Origin: Myxococcota bacterium | Lineage (GTDB): Bacteria; Myxococcota_A; UBA9160; SMWR01 | Assembly (NCBI GenBank): GCA_022447545.1 | Contig: JAKVBI010000032.1 | Span: 1-47,242 of the forward strand | DNA: 47,242 nt | Reading direction: 5' to 3' | Part shown: positions 40,952 to 47,242 of the stretch, piece by piece | Layout of the letters: each line of letters starts with the position of its first letter | How positions within the stretch are numbered: position 1 is the stretch's first letter | Made by a program: the position numbers and the translations under genes | The notes under the pieces: model-generated | Database searches by the model: none | The model's input: only the letters and a program-made list of their open reading frames with translations | Told to the model about the DNA's origin: nothing

Positions 40952-41734
40952 GTGCCCACCGACCTGATTACTCTCGAATACGACGGACCCATCGCCACCA
41001 TCACCAACAACCGGCCCGACAAACACAACGCGGCCAACGATGAGATGGATGATGGCCTGTGGGAGATCCTGCGAGAACTGGAGGAGCGGAAGGACGTGCG
41101 TGCGATCATTTGGCGCGCAAACGGAAAATCCTGGTCCTCTGGTCGCGACGTTGGTCAGATCGGTGTCCGAACCGAAGACATCGATAACCTCTCCTTCATC
41201 GAGCGAGGCCAGGGCAACTTCAAGCGCATCTTTCGTACCCAGGCCCCGATCTTGTGCGCCCTCAAGGGCTGGGTGATCGGGGGCTCCTTCGAGCGTGCCC
41301 TGTGTTGTGACCTCCGCGTCGCCGCCGAGGGCACACGCTTCATGCTTCCCGAGGTTGCTCACGGTGTGCTGACGGACTCAGGTGGCATGGCCCGCCTGTT
41401 CCAGATGTGCGGCCACGGTGTGACCATGGACATGATTCTCACCGGACGGGTGATGGCCGCCGACGAAGCGCTTCGTCACGGGGTGATTTCGCGCCTGGTC
41501 TCTGAGGAGGAGTTGGAGTCCACGGTCCGCGAGATGGCCGAGAAGATCGCTGCATCGCCTTCCTTCACGGTCAAGATGTCGCGTCGCAACATGGGCCTGT
41601 TGGCCGACGATCAGGTGATTCGATCGATCGACGAGGAGGCGACCACTCAGACCCTGACCTTCGCCTCCGACGACTACGCGGAGATGAAAGCGGCTCGGGC
41701 CGAGGATCGGAAACCGTCGTACCGGGGCCGATGA
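40952..41734 (+). CDS. Enoyl-CoA hydratase/isomerase (crotonase) family protein
   Basis: A 260-residue crotonase-fold enzyme. The oxyanion-hole loops are SSGRDVGQ and IGGSFER. The two catalytic glutamates of hydratases (Glu144 and Glu164 of rat crotonase) align with the Glu in SFERAL and the Glu in LPEVAHG. It is therefore probably an active hydratase, with trans-2-enoyl-CoA substrates, rather than one of the isomerase or hydrolase variants. GTG 40952 has AGGAG six bases upstream, a better start than ATG 40925, which lacks one. It is the last gene of the CoA-transferase operon and is convergent with an SDR gene after 18 bases. Confidence 0.93.
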   Translation: MPTDLITLEYDGPIATITNNRPDKHNAANDEMDDGLWEILRELEERKDVRAIIWRANGKSWSSGRDVGQIGVRTEDIDNLSFIERGQGNFKRIFRTQAPILCALKGWVIGGSFERALCCDLRVAAEGTRFMLPEVAHGVLTDSGGMARLFQMCGHGVTMDMILTGRVMAADEALRHGVISRLVSEEELESTVREMAEKIAASPSFTVKMSRRNMGLLADDQVIRSIDEEATTQTLTFASDDYAEMKAARAEDRKPSYRGR

Positions 41735-41752
41735 GGAGCTGCCGCGTTGGCT

Positions 41753-42550
41753 TCAGCGCGTGATGGGCGGAGCGTAGACGCCGGCCAGCTGGCCTCCATC
41801 GACTGAGAAATCCCCTCCCGTGCAGTAGGAGCTGGCATCAGAGGCGAGAAAGGCGGCCAATTCCGCGCACTCGCGGGGGGCGCCGATGCGACCCATGGGG
41901 TTTCCCTGGGCCATGTCCGGCCGCAGGTCGACCCCCTCCCACCACCCGCCCGGCTGATTCATGAAGGTGTCCATGGGGCCCGGCAGGATGGTGTTGACCC
42001 GAATGCCCTCACGCGCGCATTCGAGGGCGGCCACATGGGCGAGACCGCGCACCGCGTGTTTGCTCGAAACGTAGGGGGCCATCCCGCCTACTCCCTCGAC
42101 GGCGGCTGTCGAACCGATCAGAACGATGGAGCCTCCTCCGGCTCGTTGCATGGCTGGGATGGTGGCTCGTAGAGCGAGGAAGCTTCCGATCTGATTGACG
42201 CGGATCACACGCTCGTAGTCCTCGGCAGGGGTCTCGATGATGGGGCCCGGGGCGGGAGAGATTCCCGCGTTGTTGATCAGCACGTCGAGCTTCCCGAATT
42301 CACTTTCTCCGGTACGAATGGCGCTGTTCCAATGCTCTTCGTGGGTGACGTCGAGGAGAACGGAACGCGCGTTCTCTCCCAGCTCCGAAGCCAGCTCGGA
42401 AGCGAGGTCCTCGAGGACGTCCCCGATCAAAACCCGGGCGCCGCGCTCGACGAACAGCCGCGCCTGGGCGCCGCCGAGCCCACGCGCACCTCCCGTGATG
42501 AGCGCCACTTTGCCCGACAGTTGCGTCTTCGTTGCATGTTCGTCCGCCAT
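41753..42550 (-). CDS. Short-chain dehydrogenase/reductase
   Basis: A 265-residue classical SDR with TGGARGLG (19-26), Asp44 after strand 2 (NAD preference), NNAG (93-96), catalytic Ser147, Tyr160 and Lys164 (YVSSK), and an N-terminal tail of about ten residues. The FVERGARVLIGDV and GPMDTFMNQPGG segments resemble the 3-alpha(20-beta)-hydroxysteroid dehydrogenase subgroup, a hint only. GGAGGA precedes the ATG by about six bases. It is convergent with the crotonase and divergent from the amidohydrolase at 42749. A TAACGT -10-like element lies at 42593-42598 (minus strand). Confidence 0.94.
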   Translation of the reverse strand: MADEHATKTQLSGKVALITGGARGLGGAQARLFVERGARVLIGDVLEDLASELASELGENARSVLLDVTHEEHWNSAIRTGESEFGKLDVLINNAGISPAPGPIIETPAEDYERVIRVNQIGSFLALRATIPAMQRAGGGSIVLIGSTAAVEGVGGMAPYVSSKHAVRGLAHVAALECAREGIRVNTILPGPMDTFMNQPGGWWEGVDLRPDMAQGNPMGRIGAPRECAELAAFLASDASSYCTGGDFSVDGGQLAGVYAPPITR

Positions 42551-42748
42551 GGGGGTCCTCCCTGCGTACCGGATCGGCTCGCAGCGGGCCTCACGTTACG
42601 CGCGCGGGCCCACCCGGGCAATGGATCGTTGCGGGGGGGGGCGATGTCCCTCGGGTTCTGGAGGTCGCGAGGGCCTTCATGCTATGACTTCCCGTGCAGG
42701 GCCGATGGACAGGGCCGAGCGGAAACGATGGGAGCAGACAGTAGGAAC

Positions 42749-43930
42749 ATGACCGATCTTGGATATCAGGCGTTTGACGCCGACAACCACTATTACGAAG
42801 CTGAAGACGCCTTCACTCGTCACATCGATCCGCGCATGAGCCGACGTGCCATGCAGTGGGCCGAGATTGGTGGCCGGAAGTCGCTGATGGTGGGGGGCAA
42901 GGTGAATCACTTCATCCCCAACCCGACCTTCGACCCCGTTGCTCGACCGGGTTGCCTCGACGAGTACTTCCGCGGACGCAATCCCGACGGCAAGAGCATT
43001 CGTGACATCTTTGGGGATCTCGAGCCCATCAACCCGGCCTATCGCCAGCGCGATGCGCGGCTTGCGGTAATGGATACTCAGCGGTTGGAAGCTGCCTTCT
43101 TCTTTCCCACGCTGGGAGTGGGGATGGAGGCAGCTCTGAATCAGGATCCCGATGCGATGCTGGCGGCGTTCCGTGCCTTCAATCGATGGCTCGAAGAGGA
43201 TTGGGGGTTCGCGTATCGCGACCGAATCTTTGCCGCGCCCTATCTGACCCTGGTGGATACCGAATGGGCGGTGGAGGAACTCGAGTGGGCGCTCGAGCGC
43301 GATGTGCGCGTGATCGTGATGCGGCCAGCGCCCGTGGAGTCACCCACGGATTCTTTCTCGCCGTCGGACCCCCGGTTCGATCCTTTCTGGGCACGTGTCA
43401 ATGAGGCGGGGGTCACCGTCGCCTATCACTCGGGAGACGCCGGGTATCTCAGGTTTCAAGAGGCCTGGGGGCTGGGGGGAACCTTCAAGGCTTTTGATTT
43501 CCACCCCATGCGGTTGTGCATGTCGGCAAGTCCCATCAGTGACACCATGGCATCCCTGCTCTGCGGTGGCTTGTTCGACCGGTTTCCAAACCTTCGGCTT
43601 GCCACCATCGAGTCGGGTTGCTCCTGGGTCACAGGTCTCTTGCAGAGCTTGAAGAAGGTCTATGGGCAGATGCCATTTGCCTTCAAGTCAGACCCTGTCG
43701 AGGCATTCCGCCGTCACGTCTACGTGGCTCCCTACTATGAGGACGACATCGCACTGCTGCGTGAACAGGTGGGTGTCGATCACATTCTATTCGGATCGGA
43801 CTTCCCGCACGGCGAAGGTCTTGCTGAGCCTGTGAGCTTCATCGATGACCTGCCGGACTTTTCGCCTGAGGAGGCTCGACGGGTCATGCGTGAAAATGGG
43901 CTCGGGCTGATCCAGAGGCGGCCTGCTTGA
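42749..43930 (+). CDS. Amidohydrolase family protein (amidohydrolase-2 type)
   Basis: A 393-residue metal-dependent hydrolase of the amidohydrolase-2 group, a distant relative of the protein at 20900. Landmarks are FDADNHYYE (the first metal motif, D-x-N-H instead of D-x-H-x-H), PFWARVNEAGVTVAYHSGDAGY with a ligand His, RFPNLRLATIESGCSWV and FGSDFPHGEG with the final Asp. It may decarboxylate or hydrolyse a ring compound; the substrate is unknown. ATG 42749 has TAGGA nearby; an in-frame ATG at 42728 is possible and would add seven residues. It starts a plus-strand run with the D-aminoacylase-like and LLM genes. Confidence 0.92.
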   Translation: MTDLGYQAFDADNHYYEAEDAFTRHIDPRMSRRAMQWAEIGGRKSLMVGGKVNHFIPNPTFDPVARPGCLDEYFRGRNPDGKSIRDIFGDLEPINPAYRQRDARLAVMDTQRLEAAFFFPTLGVGMEAALNQDPDAMLAAFRAFNRWLEEDWGFAYRDRIFAAPYLTLVDTEWAVEELEWALERDVRVIVMRPAPVESPTDSFSPSDPRFDPFWARVNEAGVTVAYHSGDAGYLRFQEAWGLGGTFKAFDFHPMRLCMSASPISDTMASLLCGGLFDRFPNLRLATIESGCSWVTGLLQSLKKVYGQMPFAFKSDPVEAFRRHVYVAPYYEDDIALLREQVGVDHILFGSDFPHGEGLAEPVSFIDDLPDFSPEEARRVMRENGLGLIQRRPA

Positions 43931-43973
43931 TTGGCCTCCCGACCGGTCGAGGAGCTGCAGTCGGAGGCCGTGC

Positions 43974-45701
43974 ATGCATGATCTGGTGATTCGCGGTGGA
44001 ACTGTGGCCGATGGAACGGGGGAGGCCCTGTGTGAGGCCGACGTGGCTGTGGATGGGGGCGTCATCTCGGCCGTCGGGCCCAACGCCGGCCGCGGAGCCG
44101 AGGAGATCGACGCTCGCCACAAGCTCGTGACCCCCGGTTGGGTGGACGTCCATACCCACTACGACGGTCAAGCCAGCTGGGACCCCCTGTTCAGTCCCAG
44201 CTGTTGGCACGGCGTGACGACCTGCGTGATGGGCAACTGCGGGGTGGGCTTTGCTCCCGTTCGGCCGGGGCAGGAGGAGTATCTGATCGGCTTGATGGAG
44301 GGGGTCGAGGACATCCCGGGCACGGCCCTGGCGGCAGGGATCGAGTGGGGTTGGGAGAGCTTCCCCGAATTTCTGGATGCCCTTGCCACCCGATCCCACG
44401 CAATCGACTTCGGCACTCAGGTGCCCCACGGTGCGGTGCGCGCCTACGTGATGGGCGAGCGAGGAGCGAAGAACGAGCCCGCGACTGGGGAAGACATCGA
44501 AGCGATGGCCGCGCTGGTGGAGGAGGGAATCCGAGCGGGCGCTCTGGGGGTCTCGACCTCCCGAACTCTGGTCCACCGCGCCGTGGATGGGGAGCCCGTG
44601 CCCGGGACCTACGCGGCTGAAGACGAATTGTTCGGCATCGGTGGCGTGCTCGGAAAGTTGGGTCGAGGACTGTTCGAGTTGGCCCCGGCGGGGGTGCAGG
44701 GAGAGGATCTGTCCGCGCCCGCCAAGGAGGTGGCGTGGATGCGCAAACTCTCCGCTGCTGTGGGACGCCCGGTGACCTTCGCGTTGGTGCAATACGACCA
44801 GGACAAGGAGCAATGGCGCGAGGTCCTCGATGCCTGCGCCCAGGCAAACGCCGAAGGGGCAAGTCTGCGACCCCAGGTGGCGTCGCGCCCGAACACGCTG
44901 TTGATCGGCCACTCCACCTTCCATCCGTTTTCATTCAAACCCACCTACTTGAAGTTGTCGGCGCTCGAGTTGCCCGAGCGGGTGGCGAGGCTTCGCGAGC
45001 CTGAGATCCGGCGTCAGATTCTCCAGGAGGAATCCCACACGGATCCATCGCTGGAGGTGGTGTTCTCTTTGTTTTTAGACGGCCTTCACAAGATCTTTCG
45101 TCTCGGGGATCCACCGGATTACGAACCGCCGCCCGAAGCGAGTTGCCTGGCTGTGGCCAAGCGTGAGGGGCGAGATCCCTTCGATCTGCTCTACGACTGG
45201 ATGCTCGAACTCGAAGGACGCCAGTTGTTGATGCTGACTCTCCTCAACTACAGCGATGGCAATCTCGAACCCGTACGTGAGATGCTCGAGAGCCCCCACA
45301 GCGCCTTCGGTCTCGGGGACGGCGGCGCCCATTGTGGGGCGATCTGTGATGCCAGCATGTCGACCTCGCTGCTTTCGCACTGGGCCCGGGATCGCACTCG
45401 GGGGCCGCGCCTTTCCATCGAGCAGGTGGTGAGGAAGATGACCCTGGATGGCGCCTCGCTATATGGACTGGACGATCGCGGGGTGCTGTCCGTGGGTAAG
45501 AAGGCGGACCTGAACGTGATCGATTTCGACCGCTTGCAGTTGAGCCTGCCGGAACTCGTAAGCGACCTTCCAGCGGGTGCACGGCGGCTCGTGCAGCGCG
45601 CGCGCGGCTACGAGTCCACTGTGGTGAGCGGACAGGTCACCTTCCGGGAGGGGGAGCACACCGGGGCGCTGCCGGGGCGACTGGTGAGGGGCGGGAGTTG
45701 A
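43974..45701 (+). CDS. D-aminoacylase-like amidohydrolase
   Basis: A 575-residue amidohydrolase paralogous to the protein at 37445. It has [16 protein letters not shown], the metal motif HTHYDGQ (His60, His62), Cys89 in GNCGVG and the C-terminal [14 protein letters not shown] loop. Sequence differences are spread throughout, so the two are old paralogues, not a recent duplication. GGAGG lies six bases before ATG 43974. It follows the amidohydrolase gene after 43 bases and precedes an LLM oxidoreductase after 34 bases. Substrate unknown. Confidence 0.92.
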   Translation: MHDLVIRGGTVADGTGEALCEADVAVDGGVISAVGPNAGRGAEEIDARHKLVTPGWVDVHTHYDGQASWDPLFSPSCWHGVTTCVMGNCGVGFAPVRPGQEEYLIGLMEGVEDIPGTALAAGIEWGWESFPEFLDALATRSHAIDFGTQVPHGAVRAYVMGERGAKNEPATGEDIEAMAALVEEGIRAGALGVSTSRTLVHRAVDGEPVPGTYAAEDELFGIGGVLGKLGRGLFELAPAGVQGEDLSAPAKEVAWMRKLSAAVGRPVTFALVQYDQDKEQWREVLDACAQANAEGASLRPQVASRPNTLLIGHSTFHPFSFKPTYLKLSALELPERVARLREPEIRRQILQEESHTDPSLEVVFSLFLDGLHKIFRLGDPPDYEPPPEASCLAVAKREGRDPFDLLYDWMLELEGRQLLMLTLLNYSDGNLEPVREMLESPHSAFGLGDGGAHCGAICDASMSTSLLSHWARDRTRGPRLSIEQVVRKMTLDGASLYGLDDRGVLSVGKKADLNVIDFDRLQLSLPELVSDLPAGARRLVQRARGYESTVVSGQVTFREGEHTGALPGRLVRGGS

Positions 45702-45735
45702 CCGAACAGCGCAAACAACGGGAAGGATCCACCAG

Positions 45736-46782
45736 GTGAAGCTCGGAATACAGATTCGCTGGGATGGTGCGAAGTTGGAGGTGCCCCTGGACACCATCCG
45801 GCTCGTCGAGAAACTCGGCTACGACTCAATCTGGTCCGCCGAGGCCTACGGCTCGGATGCACTGACGCCGTTGGCCTATGTGGCCGCGTTCACGTCGGAG
45901 ATCCGTCTCGGGACTTCGATCATGCAATTGGCGGCACGCACGCCCGCCTCGGCGGCCATGCAATTGGCCACTCTGGAGATGCTGGCGGGGGAGGGACGGG
46001 TCATTGGTGGCCTCGGTCTCTCGGGGCCCCAGATCGTCGAGGGCTGGTACGGTCAGCCCTGGGGGCGTCCCTACTACCGAATGCGCGACTACGTACAGAT
46101 CATGCGCAAAGTGCTGGAGCGTCAGGGACCCGTGAGCCACGAGGGGCGTGAGATTTCGCTGCCCTTCGAGGGGGAGGGGTCGGCAGGCATGGGTAAGCCT
46201 CTCAAGTTGATTCTTCATCCCAACCCCAAGCTGCCGATTTGGCTTGGGACGGGCTCCGAGTCCATGGTCAAGTTGACTGCAGAGCTGGCGGACGGCTGGC
46301 TCCCTTTCGGCTTCAACCCCGGCATGTTCGAGACCTACAAGCCCTGGCTCGAGGAGGGCTTTCGCAGGGCAGGCAATGGCAAGAGCTTCGACGACTTCGA
46401 GATTCAGGCCGGTTGTACGGTGCACATCACCGATGATCTGAAGGCCGCTCTCGATGCGCAGAAGGCCTTCACGGCTCTTTACGTGGGCGGCATGGGCCAC
46501 CCGGAGCTGAACTTCCACAAACAGCGAATGATCCGTTGCGGCTATGCGGAAGCGGCCGAGCGCATTCAGGAATTGTTCTTGGCGGGCCATCGCGACGAGG
46601 CCACGGCAGCCGTTCCCGATGAATTTCTGGACGAGGGCTCCCTGATCGGTCCCGTGACCCGGATTCGAGAACGTTGGCCGAGCTTCCGCGACTGTGGCGC
46701 CACCGGTCTCAACATCCACTACCACTCCCACGCCGAGCTCGAGTTGATGGCCGAGCTGGCCGAGTGTCGGCCTCGGGAGTAG
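45736..46782 (+). CDS. LLM class flavin-dependent (possibly F420-dependent) oxidoreductase
   Basis: A 348-residue luciferase-like TIM-barrel protein. Characteristic segments are LGIQIRWDG, KLGYDSIWSAEAYGSDALTPLAYVAAFTSEIRLGTSIMQLAARTPASAAM, GGLGLSGPQIVEGWYG and PIWLGTGSESMVKLTAELADGWLPFGF. They match the F420-dependent branch, close to F420-dependent glucose-6-phosphate dehydrogenase and methylene-tetrahydromethanopterin reductase. Whether the host makes F420 cannot be judged here. The start codon is GTG at 45736; a purine-rich AAGGA lies about 11 bases upstream. It is the last gene of the amidohydrolase / D-aminoacylase-like run. Confidence 0.9.
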   Translation: MKLGIQIRWDGAKLEVPLDTIRLVEKLGYDSIWSAEAYGSDALTPLAYVAAFTSEIRLGTSIMQLAARTPASAAMQLATLEMLAGEGRVIGGLGLSGPQIVEGWYGQPWGRPYYRMRDYVQIMRKVLERQGPVSHEGREISLPFEGEGSAGMGKPLKLILHPNPKLPIWLGTGSESMVKLTAELADGWLPFGFNPGMFETYKPWLEEGFRRAGNGKSFDDFEIQAGCTVHITDDLKAALDAQKAFTALYVGGMGHPELNFHKQRMIRCGYAEAAERIQELFLAGHRDEATAAVPDEFLDEGSLIGPVTRIRERWPSFRDCGATGLNIHYHSHAELELMAELAECRPRE

Positions 46783-46814
46783 GCGCAGGAGCTGAGCCTG
46801 GGGTGGGGGACGGG

Positions 46815-47242
46815 TCAGTGCGGGCGGGCCGGCATGCGGATCAGCGCGAGTAGGATCGGGGCCACCAGGTACACCACCAGAAAAGCCTGGAAGGCCGCCG
46901 CGTAATCTCCCGTCTGGTCGTAGAGCGTGCCAGCCATTGGCGGAGCGAGCAGGCTGGGGAGCAGCTGCATGGTCGCGAGGATTCCCGTGACGCTGGAAAA
47001 GCCCGCTCGCCCGAATAGCTGACCCACCAGGGCGCCGCGCAGCGGGTACAGGGCGCCGCCCGCGAAGCCCAGGCCGAGCCCTGCGCCGATCAGCATGGGG
47101 ACGCTCGGCCATTGGAGTAGGACGATCCAGATCACCAGCTGAAGGCCACTGGCTGTAACGACCACTTTGCGTGCGCCCACACGGTCCGCCAGGGAACCCA
47201 GCACGACCTTTCCCACGACGCCGGCCAAGGAGCGTAGGGACA
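46815..47242 (-). CDS. MFS transporter, C-terminal part, cut by the right edge
   Basis: The visible 142 or so residues contain the end of a major facilitator transporter: the A-like loop GSLADRVGARKVV, then four to five hydrophobic segments and a short tail with RMPARPH. The loop G-x-L-A-D-R-x-G-x-R/K follows the second or eighth helix; because only about five helices follow, this is the C-terminal half. The N-terminal part lies beyond the window. It is convergent with the LLM gene, 32 bases apart. It is not a near copy of the MFS protein at 5313. Confidence 0.88.
   Translation of the reverse strand, partial: SLRSLAGVVGKVVLGSLADRVGARKVVVTASGLQLVIWIVLLQWPSVPMLIGAGLGLGFAGGALYPLRGALVGQLFGRAGFSSVTGILATMQLLPSLLAPPMAGTLYDQTGDYAAAFQAFLVVYLVAPILLALIRMPARPH

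Noticed and set aside
39023-41362. 779-residue open frame on the minus strand, opposite the symporter and crotonase genes
   Set aside because: It mirrors conserved plus-strand proteins, its translation is low-complexity and rich in Gln, His and Gly, and it has no recognisable domain. Long antisense frames are expected in high-GC DNA.
37445-45701. Recent duplication of the D-aminoacylase-like gene
   Set aside because: The two copies share motifs, but their protein sequences differ along the whole length and their flanking DNA is unrelated, so they are old paralogues.
1-47242. Signs of a CRISPR array, phage, insertion sequence, tRNA or defence system
   Set aside because: I looked for regular repeats, transposase or integrase motifs, tRNA-like cloverleaf ends and known defence proteins on both strands and found none; gene gaps are too short for most of these.

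Overview
The window is gene-dense, high-GC bacterial DNA. I see about 39 protein genes, no gap longer than about 210 bases between them, and no tRNA, rRNA, CRISPR array, insertion sequence or phage gene. The best clue to the host is the large DUF5916 outer-membrane beta-barrel protein at 33889-36039 (signal peptide, C-terminal Phe), which implies a diderm cell. It sits among many short-chain dehydrogenases, cytochromes P450, Rieske oxygenases, CoA enzymes, amidohydrolases and a luciferase-like (LLM) oxidoreductase. This mix suggests a free-living aerobic heterotroph of deltaproteobacterial grade (Myxococcota- or Binatota-like). That placement is inference; no taxonomic marker gene is present.

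Layout. 1-7.3 kb: tail of an unknown gene, an SDR-quinone oxidoreductase pair, a KshA-like Rieske oxygenase, DUF3237, a YhbY-type RNA-binding protein, a TIM-barrel isomerase, an MFS carrier, an NTF2-like protein and a small membrane protein. 7.4-12.8 kb: an SDR, a stand-alone molybdopterin oxidoreductase, an orphan REC-GGDEF-EAL protein and BolA. 12.8-16.2 kb: a minus-strand SMP-30 / Rieske / P450 operon. 16.3-20.8 kb: a hot-dog thioesterase-like protein, an SDR, a polytopic GT-C-like protein and a second TIM-barrel isomerase. 20.9-27.6 kb: an amidohydrolase, then two divergent P450 units, nitroreductase-P450 (minus) and DUF1214-NTF2-P450 (plus). 27.7-36.0 kb: an envelope-like block with a GT2-methyltransferase fusion, an exported DUF3604 protein, a MoaD/ThiS protein, an AsnB amidotransferase and the DUF5916 barrel. 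36.2-46.8 kb: two plus-strand catabolic runs, CoA-transferase / D-aminoacylase-like / sodium symporter / crotonase, and amidohydrolase / D-aminoacylase-like / LLM oxidoreductase, with an SDR between them on the minus strand. An MFS gene runs off the right edge.

How the genes fit together. Three P450s (one CYP142-like, one with a CYP125-type I helix), two Rieske oxygenases, four SDRs, a crotonase, a CoA-transferase and a thioesterase-like protein are the kinds of enzyme used to oxidise and shorten steroid- or terpenoid-like hydrophobic compounds. The substrate is not shown by the sequence, and the usual marker genes of cholesterol catabolism (mce, hsa, kstR) are absent here. Several families occur as pairs (TIM-barrel isomerases, amidohydrolase-2, D-aminoacylase-like, NTF2-like, MFS), so the region looks built from related catabolic modules.

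Most notable points: a one-residue insertion in the haem-ligand loop of the CYP142-like P450; a symporter gene in the same frame as the preceding hydrolase, separated only by an amber codon and a nine-G tract with no ordinary start; four genes that look leaderless; and an inverted repeat shared by two facing -10 elements at 31471-31496.
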